From VAYN01 sp964540905 (GTDB lineage Bacteria; Actinomycetota; Thermoleophilia; Solirubrobacterales; 70-9), in the NCBI GenBank assembly GCA_964540905.1, contig CAZIOS010000018.1, forward strand, positions 1-48,228: a DNA stretch of 48,228 nucleotides, in the 5' to 3' direction. Below the pieces are notes generated by a model, which ran no database searches, was not told the origin of the DNA, and saw only the letters and a program-made list of their open reading frames with translations. A program made the translations under genes and the position numbers. Of the stretch, positions 1 through 9,275 are shown one piece after another; positions within the stretch are counted from its first letter, which is position 1; each line of letters begins with the position of its first letter.

Positions 1-183
1 CAGCGCCTCCCGCGGCAGGGCGCGGGGGGAGATCGCCCCGCCGAAGCGGACGAAGAGGTCGCCCTTCTGGCTCACCTCGGCGGAGGCCGGGCCGGCGCAG
101 AGCGCGGCCAGGGCCACGATCGCCAGGGCACTCGAGCGCCAGCGGCGCCGGCCCCTGGCGCCTACTGGGGAATCGAGCACCAT
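1..183 (-). CDS. Small secreted protein, 3' end cut by window edge
   Basis: Only the first 61 codons are present. They read as an export signal: a basic start with three consecutive Arg, a hydrophobic stretch (LAIVALAALCAG), an Ala-x-Ala type cleavage region (PASA), then the mature start EVSQKGDLFVRFGG and the motif LPREAL. The mature start closely resembles that of the gene at 869-1660 (KQVGNLQVALSGK, then LPRE), so the two are probably paralogues. The start ATG overlaps the end of the preceding gene (162-872) by 22 bp, so this is the ninth gene of the minus-strand secreted-protein operon. Function is unknown. The reading frame, export signal and paralogy are seen directly; membership in the operon is inferred from the overlap. 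Confidence 0.7.
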   Translation of the reverse strand, partial: MVLDSPVGARGRRRWRSSALAIVALAALCAGPASAEVSQKGDLFVRFGGAISPRALPREAL

Positions 184-872
184 GGCTCCTGCGATTCCCG
201 CGCCGCCCTGAGCGCCGCGGCCCTGGCGCCGACCCGGGCCCTGGCCGCCCGGAAGGCGGCGTGAGCGCCGCGGCGGGCATCGCGACCGGCGTAGCGGCTG
301 CGCCGCAGGCGAGCGGTCGCCCGCTGCAGCTTTGCTTCGGCTCTTTGGCGCGCGGCCTGTGCGGCCGCGGTCGCGGCGGTCGCGGCGGCGCAGCGCCCGG
401 CGATCGAGCCGTAGGGGCCGATCGCTGCGGCGGCGGCGCTCACGGTGAAGCCGTAGGAGTCACCGTAGCCTTCGGCGGGGGCGAGCTCGAGGAAGTACTT
501 CTGCGGCTCGAGGCTGAGCGTCAGGGACCTGCTTTCGCCAGCGCCGATGTAGGGGAGGGCGCCGAGGGGCGTTTCGGAGGAGTCGAGGATCGTCGCCTCG
601 AGGTTGCTGGGGACAGGAGCACCGCCGAGGTTCTCGACCGTGAGCGTGACCTGGGCCGGGCGGGGCGAGGTCACGTAGAAGAAGAAGTAGTCCCTATCGC
701 CGGGAGCCTCGATCGCCGCCGCATAGGGCTGGGCGCCGACGAGCGGCCCGAAGGCGGCGGGGGCCGAGTCGTTGGTCTCATAGGGCGGCGGGGCGGCGGG
801 GCTCTGGCGGGCTGAGGCAAGGGCCAGGGCGGCCACCGCCGCGATCGCGGCGGTGGCTCTGGCGATCCTCAT
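162..872 (-). CDS. Secreted protein with PPC-like beta domain and Ala/Arg-rich C-terminus
   Basis: A 236-residue protein with an N-terminal signal peptide (MRIARATAAIAAVAALALAS). Residues ~30-145 look like a bacterial pre-peptidase C-terminal (PPC) type beta sandwich: ETNDSAPAAFGPL, then GDRDYFFFYV, a LTVENLGG strand and a closing KYFLELAPAEGYGDSYGF. This layout is known from secreted actinobacterial proteins and usually serves as an accessory or adhesion module. The remaining C-terminus (~150-230) is Ala/Arg-rich with repeated A-A-R and R-A-R steps, which suggests a basic helical coiled region; it ends in PWCSIPQ. The start ATG overlaps the stop of the upstream gene in an ATGA arrangement. 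No catalytic residues are visible and no function is claimed. Confidence 0.75.
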   Translation of the reverse strand: MRIARATAAIAAVAALALASARQSPAAPPPYETNDSAPAAFGPLVGAQPYAAAIEAPGDRDYFFFYVTSPRPAQVTLTVENLGGAPVPSNLEATILDSSETPLGALPYIGAGESRSLTLSLEPQKYFLELAPAEGYGDSYGFTVSAAAAAIGPYGSIAGRCAAATAATAAAQAARQRAEAKLQRATARLRRSRYAGRDARRGAHAAFRAARARVGARAAALRAARESQEPWCSIPQ

Positions 873-1660
873 CCCCTCACCTCGCAGTTGTCGGTGAGAG
901 TCGAGGTCAGGCTGGTGCCGCCGGCGAAGGCAAAGGCGGTGCGCGCCAGCGGGAAGACCGCGCCGGGAAAGCCCTTGGGGGCGGGGCAGCCGGCGGAGAG
1001 GAAGCTGCGGCGGGCGCCCCTGTAGGAGAACTTGCGCGAGAGCCTCATCTCGACTTCGGTCAGGTTGCCCCAGGCGCGCAGGGAGGCCGGCAGGGTGGCG
1101 TCGAGGGTGGTGCCGTAGGTGCCGTGGGCGAGGCGGTCGACCCTGAAGGGGATCACGAAGGAGCTGGCGAAGGGACGGGCGGAGTAGATCTGGCCGAGCA
1201 GGATCGGCTTGCCGTGGCTTTCGCCGTTGAAGACGAGCATCTGGCCCCTGCTGACGTAGGGCTCCTGGCCCTTGAGCCCGACGAGCGCCGAGAAGTGCCC
1301 TCTGCCGACCAGCGCGGGGCGGCAGCTGGCCAGGGCGCGAGAGGTGCTGGCGGGCTGGATCTTGGCGTAGGGGCAGCTCGGCAGGCCGGCGGAGTCCAGC
1401 AGCCCGTTGCGGTTGATCTCGATCCCCAGCGTCTTCAGCGTCGGCGGGGCGCTGCCGTCGGTGGTCTTGATCCTCCAGCCGACCGAGACGGCGATCGGGG
1501 CCCTGCCTTCGCGCGGCAGCCTGCGCGGCGCCAGCTTGCCGCTCAGCGCCACCTGCAGGTTGCCCACCTGCTTGATCTCGGCCGCCCGGGCGATCTCCCC
1601 GCCCGCCAGCGCCGCCAGCAGGGCGAGGGTGGCGGCGATCTTCGTCGCGCGGGCGCTCAT
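869..1660 (-). CDS. Secreted protein of unknown family (263 aa)
   Basis: The start MSARATKIAAT was chosen because it follows the lipoprotein stop in a TGATG overlap and leads straight into a signal peptide (LALLAALAGGEIARAA). The open frame continues 14 codons upstream but only inside the neighbouring gene. The mature protein contains repeated short motifs (LKTLGIEINRNG, LPSCPYAKI, ALASCRPALVG, YGTTLDATLP) that recall the Cys-containing repeat units of the two ~1070-residue proteins at 3743-6943 and 9276-12539. It may therefore be a short relative of those. Cysteines in the pattern SCPYAKI...ASCRPAL could form a disulfide outside the cell. Function unknown; export and paralogy are inference from sequence. 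Confidence 0.75.
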   Translation of the reverse strand: MSARATKIAATLALLAALAGGEIARAAEIKQVGNLQVALSGKLAPRRLPREGRAPIAVSVGWRIKTTDGSAPPTLKTLGIEINRNGLLDSAGLPSCPYAKIQPASTSRALASCRPALVGRGHFSALVGLKGQEPYVSRGQMLVFNGESHGKPILLGQIYSARPFASSFVIPFRVDRLAHGTYGTTLDATLPASLRAWGNLTEVEMRLSRKFSYRGARRSFLSAGCPAPKGFPGAVFPLARTAFAFAGGTSLTSTLTDNCEVRG

Positions 1661-2352
1661 CAGAGGACCAGTTCGATGCCGGTGAGGGAGCCGATCTTCC
1701 ATTCCGCCCCTTCGCGGCGCAACAGCAGGTTGTAGGGCTTGCCTTCCCCGTCGCGGTAGATGACGAAGGCTTGGGCGCCCTTGACCCGCAGGCTCAGCAC
1801 CTGGATCTGGGCGGCGCGGCGCCGGGTGGCCCGCGGCGTTTTGGAGAGCAGGGCGGCCAGGGCGCCGGGGCAGCCACTCACGTGGATGTTCGGTGCCCCT
1901 TTGGCAGCCAGGTCGAGTTTTTCCCGGATCACCGCCGAGAGATCGGCGCAGGCCGAAGCCCAGCGCCCCGCCGCCTGGGCGCCCAGGTAGGCCTCGACGA
2001 GCCGCGCCGCCCTGACCCGTTCGGCGCTTTGGGCCTCGAGGCCGTAGGTCTGGATGCTGTCGTCGCCGCCCCTGACGGTCGGCACTCCGGGCGCTACCGC
2101 CGCGGTCCCCTGGTTGGGCAACGGCTTGGGGTCGGTGAGAACGGAGTCGCCTGCCCGTTGGGACTTGGCGCCCTGGGGCTTGCCGCTGTTCTTCTGCTTT
2201 GGCCTGCGCTGGGGCCTGGGCTTAGCGGCGCTCACCTGGGCCGTGGCGCCGGTGGAGGTCGTGCTCGAGGTCGAAGCCGAGCCGCCGCCGCAACCGGCCA
2301 GCAGCGCAAGGAGGCCGAGAGCGAGGAGGAGAGGGGCCTTGGCGGGTCTCAT
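1660..2352 (-). CDS. Lipoprotein with NTF2-like C-terminal domain
   Basis: The ATG at 2352 gives a classic lipoprotein signal: MRPAKAPLLLALGLLALLAGC, with the lipobox LLAGC and the lipidated Cys at about residue 21. A Ser/Thr-, Lys/Pro- and Gln-rich linker (~25-120) follows. The C-terminal ~110 residues (VEAYLGAQAAGRWASACADL ... YNLLLRREGAEWKIGSL) resemble the NTF2/DUF4878-like fold common in actinobacterial lipoproteins. The start overlaps the upstream stop by ATGA and the stop overlaps the next ATG by one base, so translation is tightly coupled on both sides. The same frame stays open upstream, but only across the neighbouring gene. It is the only lipid-anchored product in the operon and may tether the others; that last point is speculation. 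Confidence 0.85.
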   Translation of the reverse strand: MRPAKAPLLLALGLLALLAGCGGGSASTSSTTSTGATAQVSAAKPRPQRRPKQKNSGKPQGAKSQRAGDSVLTDPKPLPNQGTAAVAPGVPTVRGGDDSIQTYGLEAQSAERVRAARLVEAYLGAQAAGRWASACADLSAVIREKLDLAAKGAPNIHVSGCPGALAALLSKTPRATRRRAAQIQVLSLRVKGAQAFVIYRDGEGKPYNLLLRREGAEWKIGSLTGIELVL

Positions 2353-3746
2353 CTTCTCTCTCGGCTGTGGCGCCTGGCGCGGTGAGGGCGATGGACGCGA
2401 CGGTGGCGGCGATGCCTCGCGCGGTGGCTGGGAGCGGCCGGGGAGACCGGCGTCGTCGTCGGCTGGGCCTGCGCGGGGGCCGGAGGAGACGAAGCGTGAG
2501 CGGTCGCGAACTCGGCCCTGACCGAGGTCGCCCCTTCCATCGTCACCGTGCAGGTCCCGCTCCCCGCGCAGGCTCCCCCCGACCAGCCGGCGAAGATCGA
2601 GCCGGGGTCGGGAGTGGCGCTCAGGGAGACCTCGGCGCCGGAGCGGACCTGGGTGTCGCAAACGCCGTCGCAGTCGATCTTCAGCGGTGCTGCGCTGCTC
2701 ACCGTGCCGGCGCCGGTCCCGCTCGTGCTCAGCGTCAAGGACACGGTGGGCGGGAGGGGGTTGGCGGTGGTCTGGGCGCCGGGTGGATAGGCGTAGACAC
2801 CCGCCTGGTCGGCGTTGCCGGAGGTGACGTAGACGCGGCCCTGATTGCCGGTCCCGGAATTGTCCACGGCGAGGCCCGGCGGCAGGGCATCGACGATCTC
2901 GTACTTGAGGTGGCCGAGGTAGGTGCCGGTGGAGTTGAAGACGTAGATCGCCGCCTGGGGCTGCTCGGTGTAGACGGGCTGGAGGTCGTCGACGACGTAG
3001 AGGTCGCCGCTGGCCCGGTCGACGGCGAGCGCGGAGTCGCGCAGGGAGACGAAGCCCCCGGACGGGCCGGCGATCGTCTCCACCGGGGCGCTCAAGCTGG
3101 CAGTCGGGTCAAAGACCTTGACCGTGTCGTCGGAGGCGTCGGCGACGTAGAGGCGCCCGCTGGAGTCGATCGCCAGCCCGTAGCCCTCGCCGAGCGCGCC
3201 TTCGCCGATCTTCAGGGGGCCCGGGCCATGCGTCAGCTGGGTGCCGGTCGGTTCGTAGCCGGTGATGTAGGTTCGGTCGTCGACGTAGACGTCGTTGGTC
3301 GCCGGGTCCACGGCGACGCCGGTGGGGTGAGTGGAGTCGACGCCGACCCCGGCGATCACCGCGCCCGCCCCGAAGGAGGGCGAGGGGCCGAACCTGACCA
3401 CGTTGCGGTCGAAGTTGTTGACGTAGAGGTCGTTGGAGGAGTCGAGCGCCAGGCCGCAGGGGCCGTCCGTGGGGTCCTCGCCGGCGAGCTGGGTGACGTA
3501 GGCCTTTTCCGGGGTGAAGACGTCGACGGCGTGGTGGTAATAATCGGAGACGTAGAAGCGCCCGGCGGAGTCGACGCCCAGTCCGCAGGGGCCATTGAGG
3601 TAACCGGGGGAAGGAAGACCGCCGCTGAGCGTGGGGATGAAGGTGAACAGGGGAGGCGAGCCGGCCCCCCAGGCGGGGGCGGCGAGCGCTCCCAGCGTCA
3701 CCCCGACCGCGCCCAGCGTCACGAGCCTTCGAAGCGCCGCTCTCAT
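2349..3746 (-). CDS. Secreted NHL-repeat beta-propeller protein with InlB-type repeat and basic tail
   Basis: A 465-residue protein beginning MRAALRRLVTLGAVG, an ordinary signal peptide ending AAPAWGAG. The ATG at 3746 is chosen because it overlaps the upstream stop (ATGA). Residues ~30-340 carry NHL-type blade repeats: CGLGVDSAGRFYVSD, CGLALDSSNDLYVNN, TGVAVDPATNDVYVDD, YGLAIDSSGRLYVAD and others, which predict a six-bladed propeller. Residues ~355-425 (SGTGAGTVSS ... CSGACAGSG-like with GSIFAGWSG) match the divergent bacterial repeat (InlB B-repeat-like) seen in surface adhesins. A Pro/Thr linker then leads to a strongly basic end, RHRARHRRHRRVHRPHR. Function: probably cell-surface binding; ligand unknown. 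Confidence 0.85.
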   Translation of the reverse strand: MRAALRRLVTLGAVGVTLGALAAPAWGAGSPPLFTFIPTLSGGLPSPGYLNGPCGLGVDSAGRFYVSDYYHHAVDVFTPEKAYVTQLAGEDPTDGPCGLALDSSNDLYVNNFDRNVVRFGPSPSFGAGAVIAGVGVDSTHPTGVAVDPATNDVYVDDRTYITGYEPTGTQLTHGPGPLKIGEGALGEGYGLAIDSSGRLYVADASDDTVKVFDPTASLSAPVETIAGPSGGFVSLRDSALAVDRASGDLYVVDDLQPVYTEQPQAAIYVFNSTGTYLGHLKYEIVDALPPGLAVDNSGTGNQGRVYVTSGNADQAGVYAYPPGAQTTANPLPPTVSLTLSTSGTGAGTVSSAAPLKIDCDGVCDTQVRSGAEVSLSATPDPGSIFAGWSGGACAGSGTCTVTMEGATSVRAEFATAHASSPPAPAQAQPTTTPVSPAAPSHRARHRRHRRVHRPHRARRHSRERR

Positions 3747-6700
3747 CGCCCACCTCCCTTGCCCTTCTGGTGGCACTGCCCCCGCAGCTCGGTCGTGAAG
3801 AGCGCGCCGATGTCGTTCTGCCCCAGCGCTTTGACGCTGGCGACGGGCGGTGCGGCGCAGATGTTGGTGGAGTTGACCAGCAGCCCCTGCTTGCCGCCGT
3901 CCAGGGTCATCGTGAAGCGCTCGATCGGGGCATCGGGAAGACCGGCGAAGTAAGCGCGGATGCCGCCCCCTTTCGCCGGGCCGATCCTCCCTTCCAAGAC
4001 GATGTGCACGGCGCCGCTGTAGAGGGAGGCGACGAGGTCGGGCAGGTGGCGCCCGGGGGCCGAGCGCAGGTAGACGTCGCCGCGCAGCGGCTGGTCGAAG
4101 AGCGGCGTGTAGGCGACGGCGTGGCCGTAGGCGGAGTCGGCCGGGCACTTGTTGGCGGCGAACTGCGGCAGGGTGCAGATCTCGCGGATGTGGTTCTGGG
4201 CGAGGAACTCGGCGTGGGGCATCAGCACTTCGATCTGCTTGAGATTCGAGTCCTGGGGCCCGCGCGCGGCGAAAGTCGCGCGCAACGAGGGATAGGAGCC
4301 GCGGCGCGAGCCGCCCTGCAGGCGCAGCCCCAGCTTCGGCTGAAAGCCCAGGGTGAGGCAGTTGAGCAGCTGGAAGTGCTCGGTGGCGGTGACGGTGGAG
4401 TCATCGGAGGGATCGCCGAAGCGCGCGCCCGAGCCGGTCAGGGTGGAGACGAGCTGGGAGGCTTCGCAGCTGGAGGGGTTGTGGGTGAATTCGGGGCGGT
4501 CCATGTAGATGCGGATGTCTCTGAGATGAAGCGGGATGCCGTCGAGGATGTGGGGGATCGGGTCCGAGGCGCGGGAGTCGATCTGCAGCTGGGCGGTGTG
4601 TTCGTCGACGTCGAAGGCGGAGCGGATCACGATCGTGCCGAGGTCGAAGGGCCCGACCGTGGCGGCGTTGATCGTCACCAGCGAGAGCGGGGCGCCGTGG
4701 TAGGGGCCGGCGAGGTAGATCCGCCCCGGCGCGTAGGTGAGCGCCGAGCCCACCCCGTAGCCCGAGAGGGTGTGCCCGACCTGGCTCGCCGCCGGGCAGG
4801 AGGGGTGGGCGGTCTCGGCTGTGCCGCTGTCGCGGCGGGCGGCTTCGATGTCCGCGTCGGGGCAGAAGGGGATGCCGGCCAGCTTGCCGGTGATCCCCGC
4901 CGGCAGGACCAGCGAGTAGGAGGTGATCTCCTGTTCTGAGTCGCGGCGGGTGAGGTCGACGAAGTAGGGGGTGTAGGAGTTGACGTTGGAGTTGACGCCG
5001 CCGGCGTAGACGCCGGGGTTGAAAGGCGGCGTCGCGCCGGATGGGCAGGGGCCGCCGCCGAGGCCGGTGAGGATCTGCGAGTCGGTGGTGGTGTGCAGGG
5101 CACCGGGACCCGACCAGGGAGTGAGGGCGATCTGGGTCGTGGCCGCCCCGCAGGAAGACGGGGTGATCAGCGGCGCGCGCTGACCGGAGCGGAAGTTGAG
5201 TTCGAGATCGGTGTAGGGGAGCTGGGGAAGGCCTTCGAAGGTGGCGGTGAGCTGCCCGGTGGCGGGATCGGGGACGAGCTTGCCGGCGAGCTTGACCAGC
5301 ACCCCCCTTTCGGGCAGCTTGGCGACCAGGTAGACGGCGAGCAGGGTGTCGAAGGGGTTCTCCGCCCCCGGCGCGGGGTTGGCCAGGTCGTCGGGCTCGG
5401 CGAGGTAGATCGCCCCTTCGAGGAGGCCTTCGAAGAGCGGGGTGCGGACGCTGAAGTCGCCGATCTTGGAGCCGTTGGGGCAGCCGGCGCCCTGGGGGCT
5501 GAAAGCGGTCTCGGCCGCGTAGCGGGCTGGGGCGCAGCCGATCAGGCCTTCCCCCAGCGAGGGGTTGATCGTCACTCCCGGCGGCAGGGTGACGAGCGCC
5601 CGGCGGGTCTGGGAGGGGAGCCGCTGAGCTGGGTTCGTCAGCTGGGGGTCTTCGTTTGCGAGACGGAAGTTGAAGCCGCTGGAGGAGGAGGCCTTGGTGT
5701 CGGTGAGGAAGCCTTCGGTGGCGGGAGTGAAGGAGACGCTCTGGCAGCCGTCCTGTTCGGCCGGGGCGCCCACCGAGTTGCGGTTGAGCGCCTGCGCGGA
5801 TACCTGGGCGGGCTGCTGCCAGGAATCGGCTGAGGCGGTGAAGGCGAGCGGGCCTTCGCAGCTGGTCGGCAGGGTCAGGTAGGCCAGTGGCGTGTTGCCG
5901 GAGTCCACGAGAGGGTCCCCGACCGAGCATTTGGCCCAGGGGAAATCGGGTTCTGCCTCGTCCAGGCAATTGCCGCGTTCGCCATTATGGGAGGGGTTCC
6001 AGGGGGTGCCCCAGAGCGCCAGGGAGAGGCCGTAGGTATCAAGGGCCTGGGGGAAGTCGGTCGCGTCCAGGGAGAGGGTGTAGGCGCCTTCCTCGTCGGT
6101 GTGGACGTCGACGTCGAAGACGACCGGGGAGCCGAACGGGGAGGCGCCGAGCTGGGCCGCGACCCCGGGCGGGGGTTCGAGGTTGAAGAGCCCGAAGCGC
6201 CGGGTGACACCGCCGCCGCGGCTGGTCTTCAGCTCGATCGTGCCGACCTGGGTGCGGTCGGGGCAGCTCTCCCCCGATTGGCTCGGTTCTTCGAAGGGCG
6301 AGACGCGGGGGGCGTGGAAGTCGGCGAGGCTGCACTTGTCGAGGGCCTGGGGGTTGAGCAGCAGCCCGGGGGGCAGGTCGACGGTCAGGTCGCGCAGGTC
6401 GCCGTCGGCGAAGGGGACGCCGGGCTGGCCCTCGAATTCCCCGCCCAGGTTGAAGCCGAGGCCGAGGTTCAGCTGGTAGGGGTGGGAGCCGGCCGTCGTG
6501 GCCGCATTGGCGCCGTCGGCGATCGCCGCGGCCGAGAAGCCGCCGGTCCCCGCCTGGAAGCCGAAGCCCTGGGTCGTGGTGAAGGCGCCCGTGGCCGGGG
6601 TGGGCGATCCCGAGCTGTTGGTGGCGAGCAGGCGGAAGTGGTAGGTGGTGTCAGGCGTCAGGCCCGAGATCGAAACGCGGGCGGGGCGTTCGGCGCTGCC

Positions 6701-6943
6701 TTCGCCCGCCGAGGTGGCGGCGGTGGCCGCGCAGGGGTTGGCGTCGCAGGGACCCTGGTCGCCGTACTCGAAGTGGTAGCTGGTGGGCAGCCCCTGCGGG
6801 TTGACGGTCCCGACCAGCAGCGCCGAGACGCCTTGGAGATCGGTCGCGGAGAGCGGGCCGAGCGTGGGGGCCGCGGCCTGGGCGGCGGGGGCGAGGAGCA
6901 AGGACGCCAGGGCGAGAGCCGCGAGTGCGCAGGCGTGCCTCAT
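3743..6943 (-). CDS. Large secreted Cys-repeat protein, paralogue of 9276-12539
   Basis: A 1066-residue protein with signal peptide MRHACALAALALASLLLAPA and a first FnIII-like module at ~27-125 (TSYHFEYGDQG ... TTYHFRLLATNSSG). The rest is a long, unnamed beta-rich region with recurring units: DLPPGLLLNPQALDKC, TLPPGVTINPSLGEGL, then paired short Cys segments followed by a VG-x-hydrophobic strand. From about residue 520 it aligns by eye with the protein at 9276-12539: both contain VLVKLAGK/E, GQLTATF, YLAGPYHGAPLSL or YLTGPYKGAPLSL, GPFDLGT, a FLAQ-x-HIR-xx-CT segment and KGLLVNSTNIC near the end. The C-terminus is CHQKGKGGGR, a mild basic tail. No enzymatic motif is seen; a structural or surface-layer role is plausible but unproven. 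Confidence 0.85.
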   Translation of the reverse strand: MRHACALAALALASLLLAPAAQAAAPTLGPLSATDLQGVSALLVGTVNPQGLPTSYHFEYGDQGPCDANPCAATAATSAGEGSAERPARVSISGLTPDTTYHFRLLATNSSGSPTPATGAFTTTQGFGFQAGTGGFSAAAIADGANAATTAGSHPYQLNLGLGFNLGGEFEGQPGVPFADGDLRDLTVDLPPGLLLNPQALDKCSLADFHAPRVSPFEEPSQSGESCPDRTQVGTIELKTSRGGGVTRRFGLFNLEPPPGVAAQLGASPFGSPVVFDVDVHTDEEGAYTLSLDATDFPQALDTYGLSLALWGTPWNPSHNGERGNCLDEAEPDFPWAKCSVGDPLVDSGNTPLAYLTLPTSCEGPLAFTASADSWQQPAQVSAQALNRNSVGAPAEQDGCQSVSFTPATEGFLTDTKASSSSGFNFRLANEDPQLTNPAQRLPSQTRRALVTLPPGVTINPSLGEGLIGCAPARYAAETAFSPQGAGCPNGSKIGDFSVRTPLFEGLLEGAIYLAEPDDLANPAPGAENPFDTLLAVYLVAKLPERGVLVKLAGKLVPDPATGQLTATFEGLPQLPYTDLELNFRSGQRAPLITPSSCGAATTQIALTPWSGPGALHTTTDSQILTGLGGGPCPSGATPPFNPGVYAGGVNSNVNSYTPYFVDLTRRDSEQEITSYSLVLPAGITGKLAGIPFCPDADIEAARRDSGTAETAHPSCPAASQVGHTLSGYGVGSALTYAPGRIYLAGPYHGAPLSLVTINAATVGPFDLGTIVIRSAFDVDEHTAQLQIDSRASDPIPHILDGIPLHLRDIRIYMDRPEFTHNPSSCEASQLVSTLTGSGARFGDPSDDSTVTATEHFQLLNCLTLGFQPKLGLRLQGGSRRGSYPSLRATFAARGPQDSNLKQIEVLMPHAEFLAQNHIREICTLPQFAANKCPADSAYGHAVAYTPLFDQPLRGDVYLRSAPGRHLPDLVASLYSGAVHIVLEGRIGPAKGGGIRAYFAGLPDAPIERFTMTLDGGKQGLLVNSTNICAAPPVASVKALGQNDIGALFTTELRGQCHQKGKGGGR

Positions 6944-9258
6944 CGCCCGCTCCTGCCACTGCGATGGCGCTTGTGGCGCTTCTTATGGTGCTGCTTCTTG
7001 CTCTTGTGGCGGTTGAGGTCGTGGTAGACGACCGGCGGGTTGCCTCTGCCGCTCAGCAGGGTGTCCAGGGTCGGGTCGGCCGGTTCGGGGGGCAGCTCCT
7101 GGCAGGCGTCGCCTTCGCAGGGGATCTGTGCCGGCGCTTCGGCAAAGCCGCCGCCGACGCGGGCGTCGTAGAGGTCGAGCGCGCCGGGGTCGGAGGGGGC
7201 CAGCGAGGCATCGGTGAGGAAGAAGGCGTCAGAGCCGTCGGCGGAGGCGTCGATGAAGCTGGCGCCGCCGGGCGAGCGCCCGGAGGAGATCAGCGCCACG
7301 CAGCCGCCCGCGGCGGCGCAGCTGCCCTCCCCCTGGGCCTCCCACTCATAGACGTCGGGGATGCCGGCGCCGCTGGAGGAGTCGGCGTTGGTGTCGGTGA
7401 GCGTCAGGGCGTCGGCGGAGTCGAAGAAGACCCGGCGCCCGTCGGCGGAGAGGTCGCGGGGCTTATAGGCGTCGGTGGAGCCGGGGGCGGTGCCGTTGGG
7501 GATGGCGCCGGGGATGGTCGAGGGGCCGATCGGGCGCTCGTTGGTGGGGTTGCAGGAGAGGCAGGTGAGGCTCGGGCCGGGTCCAGCGGAGTCGTAGAGG
7601 TAGACCTCGGAGTCGGGAGAGCCGGTGTTCAGGTCGGCGTTGTCGTAGCCGCTCAGGGAGACCTTGGAGACGAACAGCAGCTCGCTGCCGTCGGAGCTGA
7701 CCTGGGCGGTGCCGGCGCCCGGCGGGTAGTCGCTCGGCTGGCTGGCTTCGGGGCCGGGCGCCACCTGGGTCGTGGTGCCTTCGTGCCAGCGCTGCAGGCC
7801 CGCGGCGTCCTGGTAGTAGGCGGTGTCGCCGGCGGCGGCAATTCCCAGCACCCCCGCCACGCCGCCCGACGGCGTTATGTCGGTGCTCGTCCCGGCGCCA
7901 GCGGCTTCGTAGCGGTAGAGGTGCTGGGCCTTGGTGAAGAAGGCGACTTCGCCATCAGCGGAGGCGGCCTGGAACGTCCCCCCTCCCCCAACCGATTCGT
8001 CAACCTGCTTGGTCTGGGCGCCTTCGCGCAGGTAGAGGTTCCCCTGGTCGGTGAAGTAGACGTGGGAGCCGTCTGCGGAGACGGCCCCCGACTGGGCGGC
8101 AAGCGCGGCGCCGGGGGTGCCCTGCGTCTCGGTGGGCAGGACGTTGAGCAGGGCGAGGCCCGCGTCGCTCCACTCGTAGAGGTTGGGCTTGGCCGGGTCG
8201 CAGCCTTCGCCCAGTGGGACTTCGGTCGCATCGGGGGTCAGCGCCGCGCAGGTGGAGAGGACCACGTGGCGCAGGTCGGGGCTGGCGCCGGCGAAGCGCA
8301 GGTCGAAGTCGGCGGGGCCGAGGTCGAGGCCGGCGATGTCAGCGGCTTCGAGCAGCGCCGTGAAGCTCCCGGAGGCGTCGTCGCGCAGGTAGTAGTCCTG
8401 GTAGCCGGCCGGGGCGGCGGTGCCAGCGAGAGGCGGGTTGGCGACGGCGCAGCCCGCGCCTTCGCCGCGGCAGTGATCGCCGTTCAGCAAGAGGCCACGG
8501 GCGAGGTCGCCCGAGAAGAGCTGGTAAGGGACGCCTTCGTCGTCGATGCCGTAGCTGCCGGAGAAGATCGGCACGGTGATGTTCTGGGTCGACCAGCCGG
8601 CGGCGGTGCGGGTGGCGAGGTACTGGCTGGCTGGCGGGGCGCCCTGGCCGCCCGCAAAGGAGGCCTGCGAGCCGTAGGTGACCGAGTCCCCAGCGGCGGC
8701 GGCCTGGAGCACCCCGCCGGCGGCGATCGCCCCGGGCGGGTCGATTTGGCCGCCGTTCTTCTCGATCGGGGAGACCATCTCCCAGCCACGACCATCGGGC
8801 AGCAGGGACCCGCCGCCGAGGCCCGCGGTAGTGAAGGAGTGGGTCGAACCGATCACGTAGCCGGGGGAGGAGGCGGAGTTGGTCGCCAGCACCCGGTAGC
8901 GGTAGGTGGTGGCGGGGTTGAGGTTGAAGAGCTGCTTGGTGACCGAGACGGGGGCGCCGGCGGAGATGCTGGCGTCAACCGCCGGGGGAGCCTTGAGAGC
9001 GCCGGCGAAGGTTTCCCCGTTGGCTTCATAGGCGGCCTCGGCGATGTATTCGAAGTGGTAGGCGCTCGCCAGGCCGTTGGGGTCGATCTCGGCGCTGAGG
9101 CGGGCCGAGCCGGAGGAGACCGTCGAGGACCAGGCTTCGCCTGGGATCGGCGGCCCCGAGGCGGTGGCGGCGACGGCTCCCGGGCCCAGCGCCAGCGCCA
9201 GGGTCGCGAGAATGGCGCCGCCGCCGAGGCGGCGGCGGCGCTTGTGGCCGAGGAGCAC
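6940..9258 (-). CDS. Secreted FnIII/TolB-like propeller protein with basic tail
   Basis: A 772-residue protein starting at a GTG (9258), 17 bp after the stop of the upstream gene, with a weak GAGGG upstream. The signal region is basic then hydrophobic (GHKRRRRLGGGAILATLALAL). One FnIII-like module covers ~40-150 (SAYHFEYIAEAAY ... TYRYRVLATNSASS). A long domain then begins at RGWEMVSPIEKNGG, with repeated SADG/SSDG-type blades (AVSADGSHVYFTDQG, QVSSDGSELLFVSK, DLSADGRRVFFDSAD, DASADGSDAFFLTD) typical of TolB/WD40-like propellers. The end is very basic: KKQHHKKRHKRHRSGR. The propeller half matches the C-terminal part of the 1892-residue protein (RAYEQVSPVDKHGA), so they are paralogues. Function unknown; secretion is confidently inferred. 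Confidence 0.85.
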   Translation of the reverse strand: MLLGHKRRRRLGGGAILATLALALGPGAVAATASGPPIPGEAWSSTVSSGSARLSAEIDPNGLASAYHFEYIAEAAYEANGETFAGALKAPPAVDASISAGAPVSVTKQLFNLNPATTYRYRVLATNSASSPGYVIGSTHSFTTAGLGGGSLLPDGRGWEMVSPIEKNGGQIDPPGAIAAGGVLQAAAAGDSVTYGSQASFAGGQGAPPASQYLATRTAAGWSTQNITVPIFSGSYGIDDEGVPYQLFSGDLARGLLLNGDHCRGEGAGCAVANPPLAGTAAPAGYQDYYLRDDASGSFTALLEAADIAGLDLGPADFDLRFAGASPDLRHVVLSTCAALTPDATEVPLGEGCDPAKPNLYEWSDAGLALLNVLPTETQGTPGAALAAQSGAVSADGSHVYFTDQGNLYLREGAQTKQVDESVGGGGTFQAASADGEVAFFTKAQHLYRYEAAGAGTSTDITPSGGVAGVLGIAAAGDTAYYQDAAGLQRWHEGTTTQVAPGPEASQPSDYPPGAGTAQVSSDGSELLFVSKVSLSGYDNADLNTGSPDSEVYLYDSAGPGPSLTCLSCNPTNERPIGPSTIPGAIPNGTAPGSTDAYKPRDLSADGRRVFFDSADALTLTDTNADSSSGAGIPDVYEWEAQGEGSCAAAGGCVALISSGRSPGGASFIDASADGSDAFFLTDASLAPSDPGALDLYDARVGGGFAEAPAQIPCEGDACQELPPEPADPTLDTLLSGRGNPPVVYHDLNRHKSKKQHHKKRHKRHRSGRSGR

Positions 9259-9275
9259 TGGGTCCCGCCCTCGGG